A stretch of 64,000 nt of DNA from Hippasteria phrygiana (Eukaryota; Echinodermata; Asteroidea; Valvatida; Goniasteridae): NCBI GenBank assembly GCA_037893225.1, contig JAZGUH010000616.1, positions 372,001-436,000 on the forward strand. Reading direction: 5' to 3'. Under the pieces are notes generated by a model. It saw only the letters and a list, made by a program, of their open reading frames with translations, made no database searches and was not told the DNA's origin. A program made the translations under genes and the position numbers. Below are positions 1-10,932 of this stretch, piece after piece; positions within the stretch are counted from its first letter, which is position 1; every line of letters starts with the position of its first letter.

Positions 1-245
1 CGTATTTTTGCCGTCTCTTCAACTCTTCAGATAGATCAAGACTTCCGATAGGTAAAACCCTAATACACTGACATTGCGAAAAAGGTTTTTTTTCACGGCG
101 TTCGGTAGTAAGGGAGTCAGCTGGATTTGACACGACGTCATCGTGTAGATTTTGATTGCAGGCCAATCAGCGATGCGTATAAGCTTTGTGGAGGCGCTGT
201 GGGTCAGTGTGCAGGGTGAATGAGCAGTGTAAATGCTGTGACTAG
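1..245. other. No recognisable gene
   Basis: I see no coding signal here. The short open frames on both strands have no domain or composition that suggests a real protein. Confidence 0.5.
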
Positions 246-620
246 TACATGAGATTAGTCTGTATGTATCCACTTTATAATGATTTTACTTGCCCTCCCC
301 CATAAAAGGTCAATAAACAAAAAATCGAAATAAGTACCACCATATTCAATTATTGTAATTACTTATTAGTAAAATTAATGTTTTTATTTTGTTTACTGAT
401 GACAGGAGAAAACGCCCACCTGTCGCCTACGCCTACATGAGATTAGTCTGTATGTATCCACTTTATAATGATTTTACTTGCCCTCCCCCATAAAAGGTCA
501 ATAAACAAAAAATCGAAATAAGTACCACCATATTCAATTATTGTAATTACTTATTAGTAAAATTAATGTTTTTATTTTGTTTACTGATGACAGGAGAAAA
601 CGCCCACCTGTCGCCTACGC
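246..620. repeat. Perfect 188-bp tandem duplication
   Basis: Two head-to-tail copies (about 246-433 and 434-620) read base for base the same. The unit begins TACATGAGATTAG and ends near CTGTCGCCTACGC. It includes an AT-rich stretch and shows no open frame. Identity over 188 bp means either a very recent duplication or an assembly artefact at the end of a repeat. Confidence 0.9.
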
Positions 621-1099
621 AAGACTCCTCCCCTGTATTCTTTGTGAACTGATTTAACATGGAACGGTTTCCCAAGATGTACTTTCAAAGGTGAGCGTAG
701 CATGTTTAATAAATGTTAATATTAATAACGTAAGATAAGCGTTCTTTGTACATTTATTTTATATTTACATCACTTGATTTACAGATTCATCAAGAATTGT
801 GAAGGAGAGTGAAAATGCCGGCAACTTTTAATGTCGACATAAATCTACACAATAATTGCAATACGTTTGTAGGATTAGGTGAAAATTAATATGTCCGTGG
901 TTTAAAAAAAAATTCTCGTTCAATAGGACCATGCAGATGTACACGAAGCTTCCAACTCTTCTTTGAGACGAGACTTCAGAAAAATACCGCGCTGTCCTCC
1001 AAATTTAAGATGAAACTCGCTGGTAAACACGTGTGCAAACAACATCGTCCACTTGGCAAGTCTGGAAGAAAGAAAATACCAAACCCTTTATTTTTTTAC
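621..1099. other. No recognisable gene
   Basis: AT-rich sequence with no frame that resembles a protein family. The bases around 690 (AAAGGTGAGCG) could form a splice donor, but no exon can be defined from it. Confidence 0.4.
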
Positions 1100-1240
1100 A
1101 AAGTGAACAAAGAATACTAGCAAGTGCGAGATTTGAACCTGCGCCCTCCAGATTACTGTACAGACGCTAACAACTGAGCAATCTTCCTCTTACGGTCTTC
1201 CAGTTTGTCAGTACTTTTTGCTCTGCAGGCGCTCTTCTGA
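1100..1240 (-). repeat. tRNA-derived SINE-like element, copy 1
   Basis: This is a degenerate minus-strand copy of a repeat found again near 7891, 17495 and 42383. The shared frame is GTGAACAAAGAA at one end, a decayed B box (GATTTGAACCTGC on the plus strand), a decayed A box (CAACTGAGCAAT) and a terminal GGCGCTCTTCTG. It is the most divergent of the four copies. Confidence 0.65.
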
Positions 1241-1609
1241 TTTGTCATTAAAATTACAAAGTATGTTAACTGATAATGATTGCAGTAAATGTGATTATTG
1301 TACTATCTCCGAGAAGGATGCTTATGGGTTGTTCGACACGTAAATGGTTAATTGTTGAATCCAGTTATAGTAGATTCAAACTCATGCTTCCTCAGTGTAC
1401 TATTTCTGTGGAGGTAGAGCTTCGATGTATGAGGGCCAAAATGGAGTCTCCCCACATAGGCCTATCACTGACGACGACAGCTGAGGTTTTAGTACAATGG
1501 CCTGTGTGGGATGAAACACGTGTGGACAAATCCTATTGCGATTTACTTATCAGATACCGGTACTATTGATTATTACTGCCATGATGCCCCTAATTTTATG
1601 AAATCCAGG
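1241..1609. other. No recognisable gene
   Basis: An open frame spans much of this stretch on the plus strand, but its translation shows no domain, repeat or signal that I recognise. I do not call it a gene. Confidence 0.35.
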
Positions 1610-1767
1610 TACACTCTAAAAACGAATTGGTTAAAATAACCAATATATTGGTTAAACAAAACAATTATTGGTTGATATGTGTCCAACCAATTGGATTGGT
1701 TGGACACATATCTACCAATCCTACCAATATATTAGTTGTTTTTTAACCAATCCGTTTTTAGAGTGTA
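1610..1767. mobile_element. Foldback MITE, CACTCTAAAAA termini
   Basis: Termini TACACTCTAAAAAC and GTTTTTAGAGTGTA are exact inverted repeats, and most of the 158-bp interior also folds back on itself. The inside carries many ATTGGTT/AACCAAT motifs. No transposase is encoded. The ends resemble the CACTGCAAAAA elements at 5593 and 10701, so these may be one superfamily. No clear target duplication is visible beyond a possible TA. Confidence 0.8.
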
Positions 1768-2080
1768 GTCTAAAACTATAGGGGGTGGGCATATCAAGTT
1801 GAATCTGCTAGTGTCCGTTCAGTGGCCTACGGTTGAATTCAAACTTGTATTGGTAATAATACTTGAGTGTGTATACTCAGCTCACCATGACCAGATCACC
1901 GTCTGCATTCATATATCGTATGAATGTAGAGTCTTTCTCGCCTGGGTTATTGGATCTATCTCTTTGAATCAATCGACCATCGTCCTCCAGTACCACAGTA
2001 CTCTGAAAAGCACAGATGGAGAACATTGCTTTAAAGCCTGGTTTTCCATATAGGCTAGTCGTTATAATCGCCGACAGCGT
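1768..2080. other. No recognisable gene
   Basis: An 84-codon plus-strand frame lies here but has no recognisable features. Confidence 0.35.
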
Positions 2081-2088
2081 CGCCGAAG

Positions 2089-2203
2089 AGTCCCCGATGC
2101 AACGCCGATAAATGGAAACGCTTCATCGGGGACTTTCCCAACATGGACGGCGACAGTCGGCAAAGATCAACCAAGTTCAACTTTGCCGACTGTCGCTGTC
2201 GCG
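2089..2203. repeat. Two adjacent hairpins
   Basis: The first pairs AGTCCCCGATG (2089-2099) with CATCGGGGACT (2124-2134). The second pairs the 20 bases at 2146-2165 with 2184-2203 region (CTTTGCCGACTGTCG and onward), with a single mismatch. Both sit in one GC-rich block, unlike the AT-rich surroundings, and probably belong to one decayed inverted-repeat element. Confidence 0.6.
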
Positions 2204-2581
2204 TCGTGGGAGTAGGCCCATTCAAATACACGTACTGGCATGCCGTGCATTCAACGATGTCTCTCACCGCTTGAGTGCCACAAATTTGACCCATTTTATC
2301 CTTTGACCAAGAAATATGAGCATAAATGTAAGTAAAATAGCTGCCCGTAATTGAAATATATCGAAATGAAATATCAGTTCAGCTTTCAGAAAAGTGTGAA
2401 GTACCAAAAAAGCGTCATTTCAGTGAGACATTTTCAAGCATTCGGACGCCATTTTGTTTAACATTTTCAACCGAATGACGTCTAGAACCGTCTCTGCCCG
2501 GACGTCTGCGACTTGACATCTTGCGTGCTGTCGGCGTTCATTGCGATTATATGGAAACCAGGCTTAAGAACATTGACACCA

Positions 2582-2684
2582 TGTGCCCAGACCGTTTGGA
2601 CTTTTTGTCGCAAACTCTCTCTGTTGTCAGTGCTGTAGAAGGAGAGAGTTGCGACATCTCCAAACGTTGGCACAAACATTGCTG
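2582..2684. repeat. Imperfect foldback repeat
   Basis: Arms containing CCGTTTGGA...GTCGCAAACTCTCTC on the left and GAGAGAGTTGCGACATC...AAACGTTGG on the right pair over about 35 bases around a short loop near 2630. The outer bases TGTGCC and GGCACA also match. Probably a small non-autonomous element. Confidence 0.65.
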
Positions 2685-2699
2685 CCCATTATGTGTACA

Positions 2700-4750
2700 A
2701 TGAATCGTGCACGATTTATTGTGCTGTTTTCCATTTGCACTTATGCATAATCCGCCATGCATGTTTGTGCCAAGTTATGGGACCCCCTCATGGCACATCT
2801 ATCTTTGGCTCTGCATCATTATTACGGCGGGTGGCGCGCCGCCGAGCGGTACGGTAGTGTTTTGCTAATGGCAGTTGAATTCTAGCTGTAACCTGCACCC
2901 GCAATGCATCTAGCTGGTGCGGCTTTATGACTACTAAAGCACAGTGATTAACGTGTACTACTATTGAGAACCGTACGAGGATGAAACAAAGATAGTTAGT
3001 AAACCGCGGGGATAGGTTGTCAAAGATACGCCACAAATCGACCACTGCTTAACCAATGTTCCGTGATCGAACTTACTCTTGTTCTGATCCTCCCATTTAT
3101 GGTGAAATAGGGCTGCTTTCCGGTTTATATCATCCACATAGGCCTAATGCAAACTACACAAACACATAAACAGTATTAGGGTAGAGGGGATGTTCAATCC
3201 TCCAGGCCCCACCCCTTGTGTACGCTACTGCTCTTCGCCACACCCATGCATACTTGCCATGACCATTCTTCCGTCTATCGTCTTGTGCTCGAATTTGACG
3301 CCGAGTTCGAACTCCAAGTCGTACTTCCTGAAGGTAGTCGCCGACTGCTTGATTTGAAAGTGAACACCGTCCTTGGTAACATTGACAACCATCGTGGGCT
3401 TAGTGTAGCTGCCGATCGTGCGAAGGAGGGGGTTCACACCTGCGACAACGACAGTGACATGGACAGTAATTATTACAATAGTTGCGATTCATTGATATCT
3501 TTTTTAGTTATATTATAGAACGCGATCTAAAGGAACAACAAGAATAGTTTATAGAAGAAAATGCTTCAATGAGCTATTTATTGTGAAGTATGAGTATAGG
3601 CCTATCACACAATTTTATATAGTACAAGATTAACTTTATGGTATTTCCCACAGATATAATTACTTTGAAGATAACAAAAAGCTTTTGATGACTTTGTATT
3701 TCGGTTAAGGACGTGCCTCGCCTACAAGAAAATCATTTTCTGACCGTGACGTCATCGATAGAATAAAACCTCGCTTGTCATGCCCGGTATATTAAGTACA
3801 CCGACAGTTTTGTGCACGACTCCGGACATCATGGGCAAAGCGCATTCCTTTACCATTCAAAATCCTCCCTTCGTGTAGGCCTATACCCTAAAACCAACTA
3901 CTGACCAGGCAACAAGCCAGAAAATAGGCGCCTGAATTTGCAAAAATTTGCAATAAAAATTGCTGTCGTAGATCCACAACCAAAGAAAAATTGATACTCA
4001 GTACTGCGGTGCCGGCAAAAGCGCCGTGATTATAAACCAGACCCCGCACGGGCGCTACCTTAACGTTATCTCTTAAAAGCAAAAACTTCTCGACTGTTAC
4101 GCTGTTACAGAGGCCTCCCTTGCATTGTGTTTATGTCAAGGGATGTAGCCTCTTCTGGTACAAGTGGGCATTTTATCGTGTCCCGTGTATTGCCAAGAGA
4201 TGCGCCCTCGTGAGTTGACCCCTTCACGAAAATAGCTCACATGGATCATAATTGGCATGGATCAGCGATACGGACACAAGTTGTGCAATATTACTATTCA
4301 AGTATATAGGCTATTTGCTCGCCCTTATACAGCACTGTTTCGCCATATAAATTATTGGAACAAAAACGGTGCTACCCATGACTCCTTGGCGCCGTTTCTA
4401 TATATGTTGCTAAGCTATTACGTAATAATTCATTGAATCAGTCCAAGCTTGTCAGTGTAGCTTGTTTATGAATCCAACGGAAGAGCCATACAACATGCAA
4501 GTTGATCTCACGAACTAGGGAGATTTTTTTTCGAAAATCGAATACGGGAGGCATGGAGCTAGCTGCACGGTGTGCGCGTTCTGTTTCATGCAAATGCTTT
4601 GTTTTCTCACTGGGCCGAACCAGTAAACCACCGGTTTGGTAAAAGAAAAATCAGGCTTATTAATTTATACACTTTGAAAATAATGACCACAATGATCATA
4701 ATAAGAATTCTGACCACAACTTTCGACCAATCAATTATGATTATAACTAC
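2700..4750. other. Intergenic, no gene recognised
   Basis: Several short open frames occur on both strands (for example 3216-3518 plus), but none shows a recognisable domain. The sequence is mixed, with a GC-rich patch at 2825-2850 and AT-rich runs at 4640-4760. Confidence 0.4.
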
Positions 4751-4756
4751 ATGTAT

Positions 4757-5045
4757 TGGGTATTAAAGACAAACTACTAAGTCCCGTGGCGCGACTAGTC
4801 GGTGTTTGGTACAAAGACGTTTACATAAAATGTGATCAAAAGGTATACCACTACTCTCCATGGATAGCACATCGGCTGTACAAGTTGAAGTCGCCATCCA
4901 CCATATTACCACTCCCAAAACAACAGGTTTCAGAGGTTTGACAACCTTGTCCCCAGGGTCTACTTTCAATCTCGTTCTCCTTACACAGAGATCAGTGGTA
5001 AAATGAGAGTGGTAATATGGCAGCTACTGGCTTCAGCTGCTTGAA
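4757..5045. repeat. Dispersed repeat R1, copy 1
   Basis: Homologous in inverted orientation to 27381-27640. Shared blocks include CAGAGATCAGTGGTAAAAT, GAGTGGTAATATGGC, CCAYCATATTACCACTCCC and ACCTTGTCCCC. No coding capacity. Confidence 0.65.
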
Positions 5046-5592
5046 CAGCACACAATGGCCAATGAGCTGTCCAGTTTTATGTAGAGATCAGTGAAGGTAA
5101 CTCGTGAAGTCGCGAAACTTGCTTGCTCAGTAGATGCATTGGATACCGGTACACGTTTGGTTGTAAGAAGACAGGTATGAGGGAGGGTCCTATTGGGGCG
5201 TTAATTGTAATTATTTAAACGGGGGGGGGGGGGGGTTCTAGGATATTGCTGCTTCCCCTTGTTGGACTAGTGGCAGGAGGGCACCATGCAATTTTGCTAG
5301 GGGCATGCCATACAGAGGAAATACAAGTGGCTTATCTTTTTACTGCACACCTGTAATTTTATTAGGGGCCTCGGCTGCATGAAGGGGAATTTGGCACGTG
5401 CCCCTTGCCTCCGTTCCCTTGTATGTAATGTAGCCTGTGCCACGAAAAGCACACAAAACAGCAATACACGTATAGGTATTATGAAGCAATGTTTTTATTG
5501 TAAACCTGCCCACCTTTCAGCATACGGGCTGCGACGGGAGAGTAACATCATCCAATAATGATAATACAATACTAACAGGTATTATGAAGGGG
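5046..5592. other. No gene; poly-G tract
   Basis: The stretch contains a run of about 16 G at 5221. It is otherwise ordinary intergenic sequence with no recognisable frame. Confidence 0.45.
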
Positions 5593-5707
5593 TACACTGC
5601 AAAAACTGTAGTGTTAATCTAACACCATGTGGTGTTTATATATTGGGCGAGTGGTCCAATATAAACACCACATGGTGTTAATTTAACACCACAGTTTTTG
5701 CAGTGTA
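5593..5707. mobile_element. Foldback MITE, CACTGCAAAAA termini
   Basis: A 115-bp element that is almost wholly palindromic. Ends are TACACTGCAAAAACTG and CAGTTTTTGCAGTGTA, and the interior pairs through AACACCATGTGGTGTTTATAT. It is non-coding and belongs with the elements at 10701 and 45383, which share CACTG(C/T)AAAAA ends. Confidence 0.85.
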
Positions 5708-5864
5708 TAGGGTTCAACCCAAAATATGGCCAACCCCACCACTTCTGTTTAGTAGAATGGGTTGACAAGAAACATCAAAGGAGAAAATGGTGCACGGATG
5801 TGGGGAGTTTATAATTATCATTATTATAATTATTGTTATTATAATTTTCCTCAATTGCCGGTTA

Positions 5865-6055
5865 GGGCGACACATAATCCTGGAAAAGAGTGGGTTAGGG
5901 TGACCTGGTCGAATAGGGCGACACATAACTGTCGCCCTATTGTAAAAGTCGCCCCTTTGGAGTGTTTTTTAGTAAGGTGCATGGGGAAAGTGCTCTAAAA
6001 GGGCGACACTCGTGTCGCCCCAATAAGGTTATTTCGGGAAGAGTCGCCCATTTGC
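5865..6055. repeat. GGGCGACA/TGTCGCCC hairpin cluster
   Basis: The octamer GGGCGACA or its complement recurs in both orientations. Two short perfect hairpins stand out: AATAGGGCGACA with TGTCGCCCTATT (5913-5942) and AAGGGCGACAC with GTGTCGCCC (5998-6020). Solitary half-sites lie at 5867 and 6042. The pattern is unlike the neighbouring sequence. Confidence 0.7.
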
Positions 6056-6224
6056 CGCATCCAGGAGATTTCTAATTATTATTATTATGATTCCGGAGGA
6101 TAGATGAACCCTCCCTTACCCAGCACCGACTGTATTTGACCGTGGACCGTTTCAGTGAATTGACTCGCTGCGCAAAGTACTTTACACCACGATTTAGCAG
6201 CAGCACAATAATATCTGATATCCG

Positions 6225-6420
6225 TATCAGGGGCGGATCCAGGATTTTTTGCAAGGGGGGGGTGTTTCTGAAATTTGCCCAGAAAGGTGACTCCCAAAAT
6301 GTTTCGTCTGCGAAAACAAAAATTACAAGCGCGGGGGGGGGGGGGGGGGGGGGGGCTGACACACTTTCTCATCGTTGGTGGCGCCATTTAACCTCTTTGT
6401 TTTGTTCTTACCCATAGGCA
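6225..6420. repeat. GGGGCGGATCC repeat with long poly-G
   Basis: It begins AGGGGCGGATCCAGGATTT and contains a G run of more than 20 bases near 6332-6354. It ends with a block (about 6356-6420) that recurs in inverted orientation at 44926-44995: both hold GGTGGCGCCATTTAACC and TTACCCATAGGCAAAATA or their complements. Open frames through the poly-G give glycine or proline runs and are not genes. Confidence 0.7.
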
Positions 6421-6489
6421 AAATAGGACCTGTAGGGTTTGTGGTTTTCTGGTTTTCAACTTTAGGCGTAGGCCCCTACAAGAACAAAA

Positions 6490-6802
6490 AATGGCAACGA
6501 GCCTGCGTATGAGGCGGTGCAAGAATATCTGTTAAAATTTGAACCAGAACAAACATCTTCAGATGCAATACAATTGTCAGCTCAGAGTTGTGGAAAGATC
6601 CCCTGCCGCGTGTCTATCAGTTACAGAGCACAATGCCATAATCTGCTTGTCTGGGCGAGTTATCGAGGCAATTTACTATCAGAAAATTGCAAAGTGCTGG
6701 AAGTATGACTGTGATATGGTTTTAACAGTCTACGGTAAATTCGAAATTAAAGGAAACATGATTTAGGATTTATATTGCATTATTCCTGCTTAAAACAATA
6801 AA
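6490..6802 (+). pseudogene. Possible 3' end of a decayed coding gene
   Basis: Two overlapping plus-strand frames (6517-6708 and 6539-6766) look more protein-like than their surroundings. The second ends in a stop and is followed by a polyadenylation signal, AATAAA, near 6796. One frame contains CLSVTEHNAIICLSGRVI and AIYYQ, which recalls the Cys-rich C-terminal half of the P2X7-type domain found in many transposon-associated proteins. The match is weak and the reading needs a frame change, so this is a guess about a remnant rather than a gene call. Confidence 0.25.
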
Positions 6803-7042
6803 GTATTATTTTGACAATGATATTTTGTGTCCAGAGACAATTATTTCCCAGATTAAATATGAGAAAACAATTTTTGAATATGTTTGTCCAAGCTACTCCG
6901 CCCCCTGAGTGGGACCCTCATTAACATAAGTGTGTGACGTAGATCGAGGCACATTACCCATTCATCACGGGTATGCATTGTGTGTACATTGTACGGCGAA
7001 AATTCTGTCCAAAATCTAAGCAAAATATAGTGTTTTTCGGCC

Positions 7043-7393
7043 ATGCCGACAAGGTGTGTGGCTGCTGGGTGCAGCAAAACAACGACGGGTGGAGTAAGCC
7101 TTCATTTATTTCCAACTGAAGCGAAATATCGGAGAATTTGGACAGCGAAAGTGAAGGTGACAAGAGCAAAGAGGTCCGGCCCCAGCAGCTTTTCAGCATT
7201 ATGTAGCGACCACTTTGAGCCGTCGTGTTTCGATACTGGTATTTTCAAATCCTTTGGGATGACCATTAAAAATATGCTCAAGTCCACTGCCATCCCAACA
7301 AAGTTCCCAGATGTGAGTAAGATAAAGGCGAAAGCAGTTAAACGGCCCATTCCAATTCCCCGAGGAGCCTTCGCTAAAAGGGAGAAAATCAGG
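7043..7393 (+). CDS. THAP-domain protein, first coding exon
   Basis: The start codon opens MPTRCVAAGC, the classic beginning of a THAP zinc finger, a DNA-binding domain of the C2CH type. The metal ligands visible are C5 and C10 (CVAAGC) and the pair in LCSDHF near residue 55. A tryptophan (RRIW) sits between them, and the AVPTIF-type box appears as AIPTKFP about residue 87. Basic residues follow. The exon ends AAAATCAGG before a perfect donor GTAAGT at 7394, so the gene should continue. I cannot find its later exons; the next 900 bp hold repeats. THAP domains occur in transcription factors and in P-element-type transposases, and which kind this is cannot be told. A possible promoter lies just upstream, but no TATA box is evident. 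Confidence 0.75.
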
Positions 7394-7889
7394 GTAAGTT
7401 CGATGTTAGTTGTTATTGCAACTTACGAAATTCAACGTGTAGGCCTAGTGTGTGTATATGGGCCGGGTCCAGACTATCGAGTCGATCCATGAATTTCGGT
7501 GCCTCGGTCTACGTCACGAACAGCGCCCTCAATTTGAGTCTCAACAAATTTCAAAAAGGGGGGGTAAATTTTTGAGCGGCAAATAATCACACTAAAACTT
7601 CGCTTGAACCAGTTTGGCTTTTAATTCACATTTAATACATATAAATGAATTTATTTATGAAATAAAATGAGATCCGGTCAATTTGAGAAGCATGGTCCCT
7701 TTAATGACTCCTTAAAAGTACACTAAGAATCAGAATAGTGTTAATTTTGGTTCAAAATATTTGCTTTTTTATTCGATGCACATCTAGGCCTATAGGCCTA
7801 CAGAGATATTTAGAGGTGTTCCGAGTGACAACGCATTTTAAGTCTAAAGGAATCCGTGGAGTTTAATCAGAAATCCATTAAATTTTAAA
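7394..7889. other. Presumed THAP intron or flank; no exon seen
   Basis: It begins with the GTAAGT donor. The palindrome TAGGCCTA occurs twice in tandem at about 7786-7801. I find no acceptor with an attached coding exon. Confidence 0.4.
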
Positions 7890-8030
7890 AGTGAACAAAG
7901 AAAACTTCATGAGCGGGATTCGAACCTGCAACCTATGGAATACCGCATACTGGCGCTCCACCAACTAAGCTATGTTGGCGGTCTCCCATATTGTCAGTGT
8001 CTTTGTTCAGGGGGCGCTATAGTCAGAAAT
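7890..8030 (-). repeat. tRNA-derived SINE-like element, copy 2
   Basis: The minus-strand copy has B box complement GGGATTCGAACCTGC, A box complement CCAACTAAGCTA, a downstream GGCGGTCTCCCATATTGTCAG, then TCTTTGTTC and a GGGCGCTATAGTCAG end. GTGAACAAAGAAA at 7891 and CTTTGTTC near 8001 give the element short inverted ends. It lacks a foldable acceptor stem, so it is not a functional tRNA gene. Confidence 0.75.
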
Positions 8031-8453
8031 CCTTTAGTTAGAAAATGCATGAACCCCAGCAATTTCTAAGTGTAAAACGCCTTTAATTAAAAAGCAACTA
8101 AAACGCCCAATTTGTTTTTGACTTTTTGGACTTTTCCGACAGTTTAAATACTCTTTTATCTGATCAAGATTAGTTTGTAGACGAGAGGGATTTTTTATTT
8201 AAAAAAAAGGGTTGTTATTCTGAACCATTTATCCTGTTTCGCGAAAGCTCATTATGTATGTAAATGTATGTACCTGACCCCGTGACGTACACGTGTAGAG
8301 TCGGTTGATGCTACTAGCCAAACACTATGCATGTACGTACGTGGAGTTGACGCTGCTGGAAGAGTTTTTGTCGACATAACTCCTCCGTTTTCCCGTCTAT
8401 TTTGTCTAATTTTGATGTTATTTCAGTATGACCATGGTTCTGAGATAATCATT

Positions 8454-8914
8454 ATGCCTCGATCGTGTGTAGTTGGGGGTTGCACAAGGAAGAGCGACAA
8501 AAACCCTGACCTAACCTTCCTGCGATTCCCAGTGCTAAATGGAGTTCAAGGGCGACAGTGGGTCCGCTTTGTAGACAATACAATATCTGATTTCGGCTGT
8601 CGAAAGGGTCGAAAATATGTGCAGAACATTTCACCAAAGACTGTATTGATAATAGTGTTAGTATGAAAACTCAGCTGGGTTTGAAGGCACAATTCCGTTT
8701 GAAGGCTGGAGCCATTCGAACTCAAAAGGCACCGAGCGTTCCAATCTTGTCCCGGATTCACGCGCCCCAGACCACAACGACGTTCCCTGCGGTTCCCGGC
8801 TCGAGCAGCCAGAGCCCCGGCCGTCTCCCTGTCCACGCTCGCTTGACTCAACATGCATTGTACACGTACGGTACCGTAAATAGGCTGCATGCGATTGAGT
8901 CTGGTACCTTATAA
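8454..8914 (+). pseudogene. THAP-domain copy with a frameshift
   Basis: The frame opens MPRSCVVGGC, with the C-x4-C ligands, an internal QWVRFVD tryptophan and a basic DFGCRKG segment. The expected C-x2-H pair is then found one frame away: ICAEHFTKDC (Cys codon at 8618-8620), followed by QLGLKAQFRLKAGAIRTQ, the usual region leading to the AVPT box. A single indel between about 8600 and 8617 restores the family layout. A TTTCAG acceptor lies upstream at about 8421-8426. This is a second, divergent THAP gene relic 1.4 kb from the first in the same orientation. A sequencing error is the alternative to true decay. Confidence 0.7.
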
Positions 8915-10260
8915 CAGCTGTATAGTTCTGAGAAGGTGCGGGTCTTTATGTGGGCTGCATAAGCAAAGTCACCAGACTAGAGTATAGCATCAGCTCACAC
9001 ACAATTCGCCGCGCAGGTCTCAATAAAAGCCGACTGCAAACAAAGGAATGACTCATAACTAACTTTTCAGCAAGAACAAGCCTACAACCCCAATTCAAAA
9101 TGTGTCTCACAAAGATGTCAACACTTTAAAATATGTTTACCGTAGTGTTACACCTGAATCATGTGCAAAAAAGCACAACAAGTAATACTAGCCTTGGACA
9201 AAAAAATACGTACAGACTCTACGTAAAACATTGTCGTATAATACAGTGACGTCATATGTTTCTACACGTATACATCATCACTCGCGCGATACGGCACGCA
9301 GTTGACCTCGGTCTTTTCTGAATCGAGTCAAAGTGGCTCAGAAGGAAAAGGCTCAAAAACATTTTTTTGTTTTTTCAGACTCATGAAACTTGTTACATTA
9401 GTTTTGGGGAGGCATAAACTATCAGATAAGTCCAAAAAGTCAAAAATTAAATTTGGCGTTTTTATATAATAAATAATAGGTTCCCATGATACTAGATTAA
9501 AATACCACCCATTGATATACCAACCCTAAATATTGACTCATCCAAATACCATATACCGCCACTCATGTAAGTACAAATCGGCAGGTCGTGGTCAGAGGTC
9601 AGAAGGTTATGTGCACACTCGACACGCGCGCCATACATTTACGGTGTACGAGCTGATATGATACGCGATACGGTGAGCATGTAATGCACACAACGCAGAC
9701 GTTTGCAATCACTGTATATAGGCGCACACGTTTTAATATTTTGCTGTCGGAAATAATGATCTCTCTCGGGCGATCTTTAACGTTATTACTACCACTCAAT
9801 CTGGAAAATTGACGACCCATTGATATACCAATACGTGATAAAAATGTCAATACAGAGGATAGAATTACAGCCGATGAGCATACCACTAATCGGGGGAAAA
9901 AAGGGGTCATTGATATACCGGACTGTCGAAAATGCGACCCATGTTTGCGGCACGTCCCCGTGTGGCCATTTGTAATGAGTCCCCCCCCCCCGGGGGGGGG
10001 GGGTGGGGGGGTCATACATCTTAAGGCAGAAAGCCGTTTCAGAATTACACGTGATAAACATGCATGTCAAAAGGCCTCTTCAGTAAAATTAACACAGGAA
10101 CACGGAATAACTAATGGGGTTTTACACGAAATCTACTTTGGGAATAATATTAAATTGCCGTTGAAACAAGACTGTTTTATTTGGGGGGGGGGGGGGGGGG
10201 CGTGGATATGCTCACTACGCCTTGGGTTCTAATTATGCAACGTCATGACCATAACTTTCA
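8915..10260. other. Intergenic; short direct repeats and G/C runs
   Basis: The phrase CCATTGATATACC occurs near 9507 and again near 9817, with a third CATTGATATACC near 9909. A C run followed by a long G run spans about 9969-10010, and a second G run lies at 10182-10200. Open frames across these runs are artefacts. No gene is recognised. Confidence 0.45.
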
Positions 10261-10680
10261 TTAAAGGTAGTATACATCATTTGCAAACTCCATCAAAAAA
10301 CAAAACTACTGAATTATTACGAAATACCGTACTATAGACTGTAAGTAAATTGCAGTCTAAAGCATCATGGCACCTGGTGTGCTGTCGTTTTAAAGAAAAG
10401 TGGGAATTTATATCGTTTTCCAACGATTGTCGGCCGACAATCGTTGGAAATGGTATATAGTGCCCCGACATGATAATTCGTAGACTTTATAAATTGCTCC
10501 GTGTTGTCTAAAGTATGGTCTGGGAACCAGACTACTAGAACAGAATTTCTTTTCTGTTTTCCCAGAATCTATGCATACAAACCTTCAAACACTGTGTTAC
10601 AGCACGCTATAAAATAATAACCCCCAAATCCATATATTTCTGAAAATTATAGCAAAAGCAAATCGTGTATTAACGTTTGT
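10261..10680 (-). mobile_element. TTAA-type MITE family K, copy 1
   Basis: One of four copies, this one inverted relative to the others at 23281, 36182 and 42917. The left end reads TTAAAGGTAGTATACATCA, and the right end is a decayed version of the same. A perfect 34-bp palindrome at 10417-10450 centres on CGGCCG. The interior includes GGGAACCAGACTA and GTTTTCCCAG blocks shared with the other copies. Non-coding. Confidence 0.85.
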
Positions 10681-10700
10681 GGTTTTATTGGGTAATTATA

Positions 10701-10932
10701 TACACTGCAAAAACAGTGTTTAGCAATTAAACACTTTTCTAAACACTTTTTTGCTATCAGTTTGTAAACACGTTTACATACTAAACATGTTTAGCGTATT
10801 GACGGATAGTGTTTAGACATTGAACATTGATGTTTAGGAATTAGACACGTAATGTTTAGTTTCTATACATGTTTACAAACTGATAGCAAGATTGTCATTA
10901 ATTGCGAAATAAAACACGGTTTTTAGAGTGCA
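10701..10932. mobile_element. Foldback element, CACTGCAAAAA termini
   Basis: Ends are TACACTGCAAAAACAG and a decayed TTTTTAGAGTGCA. Internally TTGCTATCAGTTTGTAAAC pairs with GTTTACAAACTGATAGCAA, and GTTTAG motifs recur throughout. It resembles the MITEs at 1610, 5593 and 45383. Confidence 0.75.
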